A stretch of DNA of 40,769 bases from a virus: IMG/VR virus record IMGVR_UViG_3300035698_003967, positions 1-40,769 of that record; one strand, written 5' to 3'. The notes under the pieces are model-generated. The model did not search any database. It had not been told where the DNA came from and saw only the letters and a program-made list of their open reading frames with translations. Shown one piece after another: positions 7,073 to 15,474 of the stretch. The translations under genes and the position numbers were made by a program. The stretch's first letter is position 1; the number at the start of each line of letters is the position of its first letter.

Positions 7073-8486
7073 TAATCAATTAGTTCTTCCAACTGGGAAA
7101 TTGATTACGTTTAACGATGAACAATACGAGGCGGTCAATAAGATCCGGGTATGGTTAAAAAGTGGTGATAAGGACAATTATACGTTCACTCTGGCGGGGT
7201 ACGCAGGCACAGGTAAAACCACTTGTATCAAAAAGATTCTCGATGAATACCGAGGCGATGTGGTTGTGAGTGCCCCGACCCATAAGGCCAAAAAGGTTAT
7301 TATGGGTACAACAGACAGGGAGGGAAAGACCTTACATTCCTTACTAGGATTAAGACCCGATGTCGACTTAGACAACTTCAACCCTAATTATCCACAGTTT
7401 AACGCAATCGCAGACCCAACCATTAATGATTATGATTTGGTTATCATTGATGAGGCGTCGATGATTAATGAAGATCTCTATTATATGATTCTTCGGACGG
7501 TTGACGGTCAGGACACCAAAGTATTGTTCATGGGTGACCCAGCTCAAATCCCACCAGTGGGTGAAAAGGCGAGCGTGGTGTTCGACTGGGAGACTAACGA
7601 GTTTTTCCAATTAACAAAAATAGAACGTCAAAACCAAAGTAATCCATTGTCAAAGGTGTATAGTGAACTACGAGATAATCTAGAAGAGGCTCATGGTGGG
7701 TTGAAGAAAGAGACCATGATGAATGAGATAGGTGAGGGTGTTATCTTTACTGAGGACAGAGGTATGTTCAAGGATTTGATTATTAAAAAGTACCAATCAG
7801 ACGAGTTTCAAAGAGATATCGATTTTGCCAAAGTCATTGCATGGAAAAATGTAACCGTTCAGGGGGCTAATAGTTCCATTAGGAATGAGTTGTTCGGTAA
7901 GGGTGCTGATGTTATTGAGATGTCGGATATTCTTATGGGATATAGAAGTGTCAGAGGATCAAATGGTCGATACAACATTATTGACAATTCACAAGATTAC
8001 CGAGTGGTTGCCAAAACAGAGAAATCGGAAAACAAATATGGTATTATGGGTTGGCAAATCAAATTACGTGAAGACCTACTCCATGGTAAAGTTAAACACA
8101 AAAACGTGTTCATCATCGATTTCAAAGACTATGATAATCTTCATAGGTATGGTGAACTTCATGACGAATATAAAGAGATTGGATTGAAGAGAGAAATGAT
8201 GGGATCTTGGGGAAAATATTATGCGTTCAGACGTGAAAATATTCTAATGAAGACAATAAATAAGTTCAGGGACGGTTCACCCCGGAGCAAAAAAGAAACC
8301 ATCGTCAAAGACATGGACTATGGGATGGCAATAACCGCCCACAAATCCCAAGGAAGTACATACACCCACGTATTTGTGATGGAGTATGATATGGACGAGA
8401 ATTGGTCAGTCAAAGAGAGAAACCAACTTAAATACACCTCTCTCACCCGACCAACGACATCGGCGGTAGTTTTAATAAACACGTAA
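7029..8486 (+). CDS. SF1B DNA helicase (Dda/RecD2-like)
   Basis: 485 aa. Walker A GYAGTGKTT at 57-65, motif Ia VVSAPTHKAKK, Walker B VIIDEAS with Asp141-Glu142, motif III LFMGDPAQIPPVG, and C-terminal motifs AITAHKSQGSTY and YTSLTRPTTSAVVL. This order and the short 1B/2B regions match T4 Dda and RecD2-type 5'-3' helicases. It would unwind DNA and strip proteins at phage forks. The start at 7029 lies inside the nuclease gene; no later in-frame Met precedes Walker A. Confidence 0.92.
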   Translation: MPRKKKKLYEGHVNDNQLVLPTGKLITFNDEQYEAVNKIRVWLKSGDKDNYTFTLAGYAGTGKTTCIKKILDEYRGDVVVSAPTHKAKKVIMGTTDREGKTLHSLLGLRPDVDLDNFNPNYPQFNAIADPTINDYDLVIIDEASMINEDLYYMILRTVDGQDTKVLFMGDPAQIPPVGEKASVVFDWETNEFFQLTKIERQNQSNPLSKVYSELRDNLEEAHGGLKKETMMNEIGEGVIFTEDRGMFKDLIIKKYQSDEFQRDIDFAKVIAWKNVTVQGANSSIRNELFGKGADVIEMSDILMGYRSVRGSNGRYNIIDNSQDYRVVAKTEKSENKYGIMGWQIKLREDLLHGKVKHKNVFIIDFKDYDNLHRYGELHDEYKEIGLKREMMGSWGKYYAFRRENILMKTINKFRDGSPRSKKETIVKDMDYGMAITAHKSQGSTYTHVFVMEYDMDENWSVKERNQLKYTSLTRPTTSAVVLINT

Positions 8487-8488
8487 TT

Positions 8489-8941
8489 ATGAAAGATTTC
8501 ACTTCAAAAGATTTTAGGCCAACACCAATAAAGAGAGGATTTCCCAAATCCAAGTTATGGATTTTATTAGGAAATGAAAGAAATAAAAAAATATGTTTTC
8601 ATAAATGGGTTTATTGGAAATATGGGGGGGCAACAAAGCATCATCGTGTCTGTGAAAAATGTTATAAGAAACAAAAGAACACACAGGTGATCCACCAATA
8701 TCGGGGGTTTTGGATTCCTGACAAATTTAAAGGAACCCCAACACTTAGACCATGTGATTGTAAGGACCAGGTAACCGCAACGAAATTAAATGAACAGGGG
8801 ATCTCACATAATGATCAAGGAATCTCCGTCCAACCAAATGTTGTGATCTTGACAATGGATCACACGGAAATAAAAATACCAATGCAAAGATTTAAGATGT
8901 TTGCTGAATGGTATCTAGAACCGCAAAAGATAGAAGAATGA
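8489..8941 (+). CDS. Hypothetical protein with zinc-finger-like cluster
   Basis: 150 aa. Residues about 36-60 contain ICFHKWVYW, then KHHRVCEKCYKKQ, and later RPCDCK. The Cys/His spacing suggests a zinc-binding site. The C-terminal part is TMDHTEIKIPMQRFKMFAEW. No family recognised. It follows the helicase by 2 nt and its stop overlaps the next start (ATGA). Confidence 0.75.
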   Translation: MKDFTSKDFRPTPIKRGFPKSKLWILLGNERNKKICFHKWVYWKYGGATKHHRVCEKCYKKQKNTQVIHQYRGFWIPDKFKGTPTLRPCDCKDQVTATKLNEQGISHNDQGISVQPNVVILTMDHTEIKIPMQRFKMFAEWYLEPQKIEE

Positions 8942-9555
8942 GAATTTTAGTGGGGTGTGAGGAAAGTCAGGTCGTCTGTAAAGCGTTCCGAGATCTAGGG
9001 CACGAGGCTTACAGTTGTGACCTATTACCATGTTCAGGGGATCACCCTGAGTGGCATTATCAAGAGGATGTTTTCAAACTGTTAGAGAGAGAGAAATTTG
9101 ACCTATGTATCTTCCACCCGGAATGTACGTACTTGACCGTGACAGGTAATAAATGGATGAAACCCGAATTCAAAGACAGATTCCCTGGTAGGGCGGAGAA
9201 ACGGGAAGAGGCGGTTAAGTTCTTCATGGCATTAACAAAGGTGGACTGTCCCCGGATTGCTATTGAGAACCCCGTGGGTATTATGTCAACCCGATATCGA
9301 AAACCAGACCAATATGTCCACCCATACTTCTTTGGGGATCCTGAGAGTAAAAAGACAGGGTTATGGTTAACGGGTCTACCGAAGTTAAAGGCCACGGAGA
9401 TGGTCGAACCTAACCTGTACACATATAAAGATGGTAGACATGATTCGATGTGGCATATGGAAACATTGAAGTTACCACCCGAAGAACGTCGGAGAGCCCG
9501 GAGTGAGACCTTTCCCGGTTTTGCAAAAGCTATGGCTCAGCAATGGTCCGTATAA
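8938..9555 (+). CDS. Phage cytosine DNA methylase-like protein
   Basis: 205 aa from the ATGA overlap at 8938. MRILVGCEESQVV is the SAM-binding strand-loop, followed by AYSCDLLPCSGDHPEWHYQE and DLCIFHPECTYLTVTG. The motif-IV position reads HPECTYLT, where C5-MTases have PPCQ; motif VI is present as IAIENPVG. These short phage proteins are often annotated as C5-cytosine methylases, but the PEC variant and missing motifs IX/X leave the activity open. The Rossmann order is clear. Alternative: a SAM-binding modifier of another base. Possible role: protecting phage DNA. Confidence 0.7.
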   Translation: MRILVGCEESQVVCKAFRDLGHEAYSCDLLPCSGDHPEWHYQEDVFKLLEREKFDLCIFHPECTYLTVTGNKWMKPEFKDRFPGRAEKREEAVKFFMALTKVDCPRIAIENPVGIMSTRYRKPDQYVHPYFFGDPESKKTGLWLTGLPKLKATEMVEPNLYTYKDGRHDSMWHMETLKLPPEERRRARSETFPGFAKAMAQQWSV

Positions 9556-9572
9556 AAGTTTAAATCAATAAA

Positions 9573-9604
9573 TTAGGAATTTTAAATAATAACACTTATA
9601 TTTG
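9573..9604 (+). promoter_or_regulatory. Promoter of the kinase gene
   Basis: TTAG 9573-9576, 20-nt spacer, TATATTTG 9597-9604; the ATG follows after 7 nt, so the transcript is leaderless or nearly so. Confidence 0.65.
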
Positions 9605-9611
9605 CAACAAC

Positions 9612-9998
9612 ATGAAAAAAGAATTGATTATAGTAAGAGGAATCCCTGGATGTGGGAAATCAACATTCGCCCATCTTTTGGGGAATGCAATTTGTACTGC
9701 CGATGACTTTCATATGGTAGATGGCGAATATCGTTGGAAGCCATCAAATGTGGCAAAATCTCATTTATTGTGCCAACAAAAGGCTAATAACTATATGATG
9801 GATGGGGTTTCTCCTGTTATTATAGCTAATACGTCAACTACTGAAAAGGAAATGAAACCATATTATGACATGGCAGAAAAATGGGGATATAGAGTTTTTT
9901 CTATTATCGTTGAGAACAGACATGGTGGTGTTAACGACCACGGTGTCCCTGAAGAAACTCTTGAGAAAATGAGAAACCGTTTTAATATAAAAATATGA
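9612..9998 (+). CDS. P-loop polynucleotide kinase-like protein (AAA_33)
   Basis: 128 aa. Walker A RGIPGCGKST at 9-18, then CTADDFHMVDGEYRWKPSNV and AKSHLLCQQKANNYM, then VIIANTST. This is the layout of NEDD4BP2-like/AAA_33 kinases and the kinase half of T4 Pnkp. The Asp of the TADD stretch would be the general base. It would phosphorylate 5'-OH ends of RNA or DNA. No phosphatase domain is present. It plausibly pairs with the RNA ligase at 3418 for RNA repair. Its stop overlaps the next start (ATGA). Confidence 0.75.
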   Translation: MKKELIIVRGIPGCGKSTFAHLLGNAICTADDFHMVDGEYRWKPSNVAKSHLLCQQKANNYMMDGVSPVIIANTSTTEKEMKPYYDMAEKWGYRVFSIIVENRHGGVNDHGVPEETLEKMRNRFNIKI

Positions 9999-10210
9999 TA
10001 GCACTGAAGACATTATTATTCTTTTTTGGATTAATTTCAACCCTAGTAATGGTCGAGGATTTTATTGAAAAGATCCTCGCTCATTCTAAGAAAGGTGAAG
10101 ATGAATATCATATGTTGTATACAACAGGATTGATAACCATTCTTCCATTTTGGCCAACATTGTTAACAGTGTTGAGCTGGACAGCCTTATACATAGTAAA
10201 TCAACTATAA
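9995..10210 (+). CDS. Two-helix membrane protein
   Basis: 71 aa. Two hydrophobic segments (about residues 4-20 LKTLLFFFGLISTLVMV and 46-68 ITILPFWPTLLTVLSWTA) flank a charged loop. Not recognised. Coupled to the kinase gene by a 4-nt overlap. Confidence 0.75.
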   Translation: MIALKTLLFFFGLISTLVMVEDFIEKILAHSKKGEDEYHMLYTTGLITILPFWPTLLTVLSWTALYIVNQL

Positions 10211-10264
10211 CAACATTTTAGATTTTAATACGCATGTGTTAATATTTATCTAAAATGGCATTTC

Positions 10265-12337
10265 ATGAATCTTAATGAACAATCATCTAAAATAATATAT
10301 CTATCAAACACAGAAAGATATTATTTACAAGAGGGATTATTATTGGAAAATCCTAATCAAGCGATAAAATTTTTAAAAGGAAAAAATCTCGACCCCACAA
10401 CTTCACAAGAAGGTGAGAGTATTTTAAATCTCATCACTAATATTACTAAAGGGGATGGGTACACCTATTTACTAACTAGATTTTACTTAATTGACAAATT
10501 ACCAATTAATGAGATACAAAAACTTCATGAGTATCTAAAACAAAATAACCAACATATTAATAGACTACCAAATCCTGTTGTAACATATCAAACTTATCGT
10601 GAACTTCGTCAAGATTTAGATGATATGGAAAGTATGAGATCATTAAAAACCTTTTATAATCAATTACCATCAAATTTAAAACAACAACAACAGAAATTAA
10701 ATCCAATAGAACAACAAAAATTAAAAGAACTTGCCGGAAAATTTAATTCATTGATTCCCGAACAACAAGATTTCTTCATAAAAAAAGTCAGTGGATATAA
10801 CGACATAAATATATTTATTGATAATTTACAAAATTATATAAATGCAATTGAAAATAAGGAAGATTATAATTCGGTCAGATCAAAAATAGAAAACACTAAT
10901 AATGCCGAAATTGCTTACGATAACCCAGACCAAAATATTATTATTGCTAATGTCAATTCATTTGATGCATCAAAGACACTTGGATGCACTTCTAGCTGGT
11001 GTATAACGAGAGACCCTCATTATTGGAGAAACTATAAAAAAGGTGGTAGTATCTACTTCTTTATTTGGGACTTTAATTATCCGGCAGAAAATATAAATTA
11101 TTTAATTGGTACAGCCTATCGGCAAAATAACCCCAAAAGTTCACAAACATTCACCAAAGATAATACTCCTGGTAATCTTGTTCAAATTTTTAGCGACAAA
11201 AAATTAGACTTCAATATTCTTAATGATTCTATTAAGTTATATAGCGAAAAAATGGCACAAAAATATGAAGCGGCCTCAGGTTTAATTGGAGCTTTAAAAG
11301 ATTATAAGAATAATGAAAACCCCCTTATTGAAATGATTAAAAATAGTGAATTTATCGCTGATTATGGTAGCCCTGATAAGGTAGAGGGTGATTATAATTT
11401 AGTTAATTTAGGTTTAACTGAAGACGACATGAAGAATGCATTCGAATTGGATGACGAGTATGATTATATTAACTCAGCATCAAATGGGTCTAATAATTAT
11501 TATTTAGATGAGGAGGAACAAAATTATATGCATCGTGGTTTAGATAAAGATAATATAGATTTAATGGTATTTTTAGCAAGAAAAATAGGGGCGTCTAAAG
11601 ACCTATATGATAATTTTTATGAAGAAGAAAGAACAATTACGAATTTCTTAACTAAACATGATTTTACTGAAATTAATGAATTATATGCCTCTGAATATAA
11701 TGATGCCCAAAATACGGCTGAAGAAAATGCCGCTGATGAATTAATTAACCAAATTCCCTTCAATATATATGCCGGCACTTTTATCCCTAGTAATATGTTT
11801 AAATATATTGTGGAAAATGAAATAGATGTTGATAATTTCGATGCATTAATTGAACAAATCAAAGAAAATCTCCCAGATTTCTCATATGAAGAAATTGCTG
11901 AAGCCAGATATACCGATATAGATTTAGATGAATTAAATCGTATGATAAAATTAAAACTAGAAGAAATTATCCAAGATGTTGACAATGAATATAGTCCACA
12001 CTATCAACATACAAATATGTTAAAAAAAGTTACTGATGAATTAAATAGGTTAGGATTTACGATTAAAGCTGGTCATATTCATCATGGTTCTAAAAATATG
12101 GGAAATTTTAATATGGTTATTAATGATTTTGAATATAATGAAGACAATGATAAAATCTATGTTCAGGCATCAATTCTTTATTTTGATGATAGAGAAAATA
12201 ATAAAGTAATTAAAATTCCGTTAGATACTTTAAGAAATTATATCAATCAACACGAAATACAATTTAGAAACGAAGCTAAATTAACACAATTTATATTAGA
12301 AGAATTGAAAAATCGTTTTACTGTAAAAATTTGGTAG
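10265..12337 (+). CDS. Large AT-rich orphan with a WC-I-T motif
   Basis: 690 aa, the largest gene in the window. The N-terminal 200 residues are helical and rich in Gln, Asn and Leu (NLKQQQQKLNPIEQQKLKEL). Around residues 235-300 comes FDASKTLGCTSSWCITRDPH, then YFFIWDFNYPAENINYLIGT. This G-x-T-S-x-W-C-I-T pattern recurs in large proteins of other phages and resembles the 'WCT' core of PcfJ-like proteins, but I cannot name a function. The C-terminal third is very acidic. Third codon positions are much more AT-rich than in the neighbours, suggesting separate acquisition. Its last codons contain the -33 element of the next promoter. Confidence 0.8.
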   Translation: MNLNEQSSKIIYLSNTERYYLQEGLLLENPNQAIKFLKGKNLDPTTSQEGESILNLITNITKGDGYTYLLTRFYLIDKLPINEIQKLHEYLKQNNQHINRLPNPVVTYQTYRELRQDLDDMESMRSLKTFYNQLPSNLKQQQQKLNPIEQQKLKELAGKFNSLIPEQQDFFIKKVSGYNDINIFIDNLQNYINAIENKEDYNSVRSKIENTNNAEIAYDNPDQNIIIANVNSFDASKTLGCTSSWCITRDPHYWRNYKKGGSIYFFIWDFNYPAENINYLIGTAYRQNNPKSSQTFTKDNTPGNLVQIFSDKKLDFNILNDSIKLYSEKMAQKYEAASGLIGALKDYKNNENPLIEMIKNSEFIADYGSPDKVEGDYNLVNLGLTEDDMKNAFELDDEYDYINSASNGSNNYYLDEEEQNYMHRGLDKDNIDLMVFLARKIGASKDLYDNFYEEERTITNFLTKHDFTEINELYASEYNDAQNTAEENAADELINQIPFNIYAGTFIPSNMFKYIVENEIDVDNFDALIEQIKENLPDFSYEEIAEARYTDIDLDELNRMIKLKLEEIIQDVDNEYSPHYQHTNMLKKVTDELNRLGFTIKAGHIHHGSKNMGNFNMVINDFEYNEDNDKIYVQASILYFDDRENNKVIKIPLDTLRNYINQHEIQFRNEAKLTQFILEELKNRFTVKIW

Positions 12338-12361
12338 TTTCAAAAATCTTTATTATCTTTG
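12330..12361 (+). promoter_or_regulatory. Strong repeated-type promoter
   Basis: TTTG 12330-12333, 20-nt spacer, TATCTTTG 12354-12361. The spacer and flanks match the promoter at 519 almost base for base. The -33 box lies in the last codons of the upstream gene. Confidence 0.8.
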
Positions 12362-12377
12362 TATCAAATTAAAAATA

Positions 12378-12668
12378 ATGTCTATCGGTCACATAAATAT
12401 AGGACGACACCAATTCACATTTGTTTTTCGACATAGGTTCGAGAAACAAGAAACCCCATTTGAGGAGATTGAGCACAAACACGATTGGAGAACATGGACT
12501 CTCGGCTTATGGTACAAATTCACCAAGATAGTAGGACAGAATGATTTCAAAACCCCTAGTAAGTGGAAGAATAATCTTGTCAGGTCACATATGTTAGGGA
12601 TTAACTTATTGATTTGTAAGGCTTGGGTTGAATACAACAAAGGTGGGTTGAATATTCCTGAGAAATAA
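12378..12668 (+). CDS. Hypothetical protein
   Basis: 96 aa, rich in Trp, His and basic residues (EIEHKHDWRTWTLGLWYKF). Not recognised. It starts 17 nt after the strong promoter at 12354-12361, so it is probably highly expressed. Confidence 0.75.
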   Translation: MSIGHINIGRHQFTFVFRHRFEKQETPFEEIEHKHDWRTWTLGLWYKFTKIVGQNDFKTPSKWKNNLVRSHMLGINLLICKAWVEYNKGGLNIPEK

Positions 12669-12669
12669 T

Positions 12670-12700
12670 TTTGTTTTGTTACATTTTAATTGTATATTTA
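12670..12700 (+). promoter_or_regulatory. Leaderless-type promoter
   Basis: TTTG 12670-12673, 19-nt spacer, TATATTTA 12693-12700; the ATG follows after 4 nt. Confidence 0.6.
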
Positions 12701-12704
12701 AAAT

Positions 12705-12929
12705 ATGAAAACAATTAAACCATCAAGTCTCGCACTCCAAAAGGCCGCTCAGTCCTGGTGTGGTGAAAAAACATCCAATAAAGAAATGGACAGCGACCTC
12801 GCAACTGAATTTGCCAAAATAATCGATGAAATATGGTCTAAACCATGGTTGGGCAACGCCACCACAAAAGAACTACTTGACGAGGTGGGAGCAAGGACTG
12901 ATCTTGAATATAGGTCGGTAGATAATTAA
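12705..12929 (+). CDS. Hypothetical protein
   Basis: 74 aa, mainly helical, not recognised (SSLALQKAAQSWCGEKTSNK). Own promoter immediately upstream. Followed after 19 nt by another small gene. Confidence 0.75.
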   Translation: MKTIKPSSLALQKAAQSWCGEKTSNKEMDSDLATEFAKIIDEIWSKPWLGNATTKELLDEVGARTDLEYRSVDN

Positions 12930-12948
12930 TAAACTATAAATAAAAACT

Positions 12949-13161
12949 ATGGAAGCATTAGAAACCGTGATCGTTTATTCACCCGTCGAGGACAAGAAAA
13001 TTAAGAGTGATATTAATGGGTCACCAATGTGGAAGAAGTCAATTCATCCAGATGATCTTGCCACAGATCAAAAACCCGGTATACCGTTATTCGAATACAC
13101 TATGAAATTTGCTGGTACTAAACCCGTTCAGGTAAATAAGGCGAAAAAAATTGTGAACTAA
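12949..13161 (+). CDS. Hypothetical protein
   Basis: 70 aa, not recognised; beta-rich and basic, ending VQVNKAKKIVN. Its stop overlaps the start of the next gene (TAATG). Confidence 0.7.
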   Translation: MEALETVIVYSPVEDKKIKSDINGSPMWKKSIHPDDLATDQKPGIPLFEYTMKFAGTKPVQVNKAKKIVN

Positions 13162-13358
13162 TGGGTGATTTTTTAACGCATATATTCAGCAATTTTTGGA
13201 TGTGGTTAGGACTCGTCATCATTATTGGGAAGATTCTTAATTTCATATTCAACACCTATAACCGAACCTTGAGACATAGGAACATCATGAAACATGGTTA
13301 TCCACCAGAACATTGTGATGGCGATGGGGACTTCCCCCAGGTAGAAGATGAGGATTAA
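13161..13358 (+). CDS. Single-span membrane protein
   Basis: 65 aa. A hydrophobic segment at about 8-32 (FSNFWMWLGLVIIIGKILNF) is followed by a basic stretch and an acidic tail (CDGDGDFPQVEDED). Not recognised; coupled to the preceding gene. Confidence 0.72.
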   Translation: MGDFLTHIFSNFWMWLGLVIIIGKILNFIFNTYNRTLRHRNIMKHGYPPEHCDGDGDFPQVEDED

Positions 13359-13371
13359 TAAAAAAGAAAAT

Positions 13372-13629
13372 ATGAAAAAAAGAGTAATTATTTTATCTTC
13401 ACAAGAAGATTATTGGGAAGCCTGTTATCTCGACGGGAAAAGTATTGATCAAATGCATCATTTAGGTGAGGGCTACATTAAAGAACTATGTAAGACCCAT
13501 GGGTTGACGTTAGATGACATCAGTGAGGCTGATGCTGAAGAGGTTGACGATGAAAAAGCACAGGAATGTGGACGGTTTCCGGATTTATTTGAAGATTTAG
13601 AGGGTGATTATTCCCTTGATCTTTCGTAA
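13372..13629 (+). CDS. Hypothetical acidic protein
   Basis: 85 aa from ATG 13372 (MKKRVIILSSQEDYWEACYL). An alternative start at 13348 would overlap the previous gene by 11 nt. The C-terminal half is strongly acidic. Not recognised. An AT-rich gap of 117 nt with a promoter follows. Confidence 0.7.
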   Translation: MKKRVIILSSQEDYWEACYLDGKSIDQMHHLGEGYIKELCKTHGLTLDDISEADAEEVDDEKAQECGRFPDLFEDLEGDYSLDLS

Positions 13630-13664
13630 GTTACGATTTTTTATTAAAAACTTTTCATTTTTAT

Positions 13665-13695
13665 TTTGTTTTTCGGTTTTTATTATGTATATTTT
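13665..13695 (+). promoter_or_regulatory. Promoter with a 51-nt leader
   Basis: TTTG 13665-13668, 19-nt spacer, TATATTTT 13688-13695. The next ATG is at 13747, leaving an AT-rich leader. Confidence 0.55.
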
Positions 13696-13746
13696 TTCTT
13701 GTATTAACTAATAATTGTCTTATTAATTTTTTAAATCTCGGAAATT

Positions 13747-14676
13747 ATGAAAAAAAATTCGCTACAAGCAAAAGGTTTAAGTCTATCACAGGCTCAGTCA
13801 ATTTCTAATCTTTGTCACCAAAGAGCAGGTGAAATCGGCAATAAGTTAACCAATGTCAACAATTACAGTAAAAAAGTTGCTGTTGGTAAAAAGGAACATA
13901 TAATTGTGGCGGGTAAACCCCTCCCCAAAAATGTTGTTGAACTTCTTAAAGAGAAGTCAGAACTTCATGCGTGTCAGGCGTTCTTAATGGAAAACACCAA
14001 GTCGAAGGCCGGAATACTTATTAGGTTAAAGACTGAACGGGCAGATGTTTCGGGTGTTGAGATACCTGAAGGCCCATTATATACCATAGCTGAGGTTCTT
14101 GGTGAGGTGGACGAAAACTTTGGTTGGGCAGAACTTTCTGTGTCTGAGAATTCAGAATATCTTGAAGCTGAGGCTTACGCTTCACATGTCGGTCAGTTCA
14201 TCCATAAAGGTTCAACCCTTGCTGCGTTGAGAGCCGAACTTCCGGGTCTCCCCGCTATCGAATGGATGGTTATTAAGGATGGACAGAAGAGTCCTGTTGA
14301 GATGGAAAAACATCATACCTCAGAGGGTCTTCTTAAACTCCATGAAGAGCTTGCTGCAATCCATCGTTCTTATGAACAGAGGGTAAATTACTTCAAGGCG
14401 AAGGTTAATAACCTCACAACTGCCGAAAATGCTCGCATCGCTAAGGTCAACGCCGATGCTGAGACTGAAGCGGAGAAGTCCAACCGAGACTTACGAAATG
14501 AGTTCGCGTTGGCACATAAGGAGTATGTTGCTAAGGTTCAAGGTATCAAGGTTGAGTTTGAAAAAGACCGTCAATCGAAGATTCAAACCACAGCGGCATT
14601 ACGTATCGATGTTGACCCACGTTTCCAAAAAGTGGTTGATATATTCCTGAAGCAACTTCCTGAATCACAGGATTAA
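13747..14676 (+). CDS. Hypothetical protein with coiled-coil C-terminal half
   Basis: 309 aa. The N-terminal region includes GLSLSQAQSISNLCHQRAGE and a conserved-looking core ADVSGVEIPEGPLYTIAEVL. From about residue 195 to 295 it is a long charged helix (LKLHEELAAIHRSYEQRVNY, then AENARIAKVNADAETEAEK), typical of a coiled coil. Phage proteins with this layout are known only as hypotheticals. It lies directly upstream of the structured intergenic RNA, with its stop 14 nt before the first helix. Confidence 0.8.
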   Translation: MKKNSLQAKGLSLSQAQSISNLCHQRAGEIGNKLTNVNNYSKKVAVGKKEHIIVAGKPLPKNVVELLKEKSELHACQAFLMENTKSKAGILIRLKTERADVSGVEIPEGPLYTIAEVLGEVDENFGWAELSVSENSEYLEAEAYASHVGQFIHKGSTLAALRAELPGLPAIEWMVIKDGQKSPVEMEKHHTSEGLLKLHEELAAIHRSYEQRVNYFKAKVNNLTTAENARIAKVNADAETEAEKSNRDLRNEFALAHKEYVAKVQGIKVEFEKDRQSKIQTTAALRIDVDPRFQKVVDIFLKQLPESQD

Positions 14677-14689
14677 TGATAACTAAGGT

Positions 14690-15050
14690 GAGAGGTAGAC
14701 AGAGCACAAGCCGAGGTCTACCTTTCTTTGTACTTAGTGGTAGAGTTCTTTTACATATAGATGAAAATTCTAAACGCAATTAGACCGATTAACCAATCGC
14801 CACGGCGATGAGGTTGACCAGTTTTATAGATCACACCGCTCCGTCTACGAAATCAAAAAGTTTTTTGTGGGTTTTTCTCGAAAAACACCACGACAGCCTG
14901 TTAGATTACTCCCCTTTGAAGGGAGATCACTACCAGGAGGAAGAAACTAAGACTTAGATTTTGTCCTTGCCCTTGTAGTAGATGGAGGTCTTTTGACCTC
15001 GACATGGATTTTGTCTGTACCTACACACTTTACCACTAAGTAACTTTTTT
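14690..15050 (+). ncRNA. Predicted structured non-coding RNA, unknown class
   Basis: No ORF in a 431-nt gap between genes. A 5' hairpin pairs 14690-14700 with 14716-14726 (11 bp). A long-range helix pairs 14731-14746 with 15027-15042 (16 bp, one G-U), closing about 280 nt, and is followed by a T-run at 15045-15051. Inside lie 14796-14800/14805-14809 with outer AACC/GGTT; 14867-14891 (10 bp, one bulged A, CTCG loop); 14909-14925 (CTCCC/GGGAG); 14985-15000 (GGAGGTC, TTTT loop, GACCTC); and TGTAG 14974-14978 with CTACA 15021-15025. A closing helix, nested hairpins and a U-tract indicate a discrete folded RNA. I see no RNase P, tmRNA, 6S or group I intron core. It may be processed from the upstream gene's transcript. 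Class unknown. Confidence 0.65.
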
Positions 15051-15058
15051 TCATATTA

Positions 15059-15090
15059 TTTGTTATTCACAAAAACTTTCCTTATATTTT
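15059..15090 (+). promoter_or_regulatory. Promoter downstream of the structured RNA
   Basis: TTTG 15059-15062, 20-nt spacer, TATATTTT 15083-15090; ATG at 15108. It separates the RNA from the following gene, supporting the view that the RNA is not a 5' leader of that gene. Confidence 0.65.
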
Positions 15091-15107
15091 ATACAAACAA
15101 GATCAAA

Positions 15108-15428
15108 ATGAGTAATTGGAAAGACATCACAAAAGAACAATTCGATAACCATTACAATCAATTCCCACCCAATCGATGGTTGAAGTGGACATTCAAACAT
15201 TTCTCAATAAATTCAGAAAATAAACCTTTCTCCCCGGGATGGCTTGTAATCGTCATATTAGGGTCAACTTTTGCATTGGGGTTTTTGGGGACTATCTTCA
15301 AGGCTTCTAGATTCTTTAGAGGGTCTGTAACCTATATCTACATGAGCGTATTGGCTCTTGTTGTGTTTAACTCTTTATTTGTCGTTTGGGCTAATAATCT
15401 TAGATTACGGAAGATCCGAAAATCTTAG
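15108..15428 (+). CDS. Two-helix membrane protein
   Basis: 106 aa from ATG 15108; the longer frame from 15060 precedes the -7 box. Two transmembrane segments: PGWLVIVILGSTFALGFLG and YIYMSVLALVVFNSLFVVW, with a basic C-terminus. Not recognised; probably in the host inner membrane. Confidence 0.75.
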   Translation: MSNWKDITKEQFDNHYNQFPPNRWLKWTFKHFSINSENKPFSPGWLVIVILGSTFALGFLGTIFKASRFFRGSVTYIYMSVLALVVFNSLFVVWANNLRLRKIRKS

Positions 15429-15474
15429 GTCTTTCTAGACAGGAGTATGGTTGGGTTGTTAACAAGTACTATCC

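Noticed and set aside
11617-11985. Long antisense ORF opposite the 690-aa gene
   Set aside because: A shadow of AT-rich codons; low-complexity Ser-rich translation and no promoter.
14690-15050. RNase P RNA, tmRNA or group I intron at the structured gap
   Set aside because: No RNase P conserved blocks, no tmRNA acceptor or T-loop end and no group I P-Q-R-S core are visible, and the flanks belong to two unrelated complete genes.
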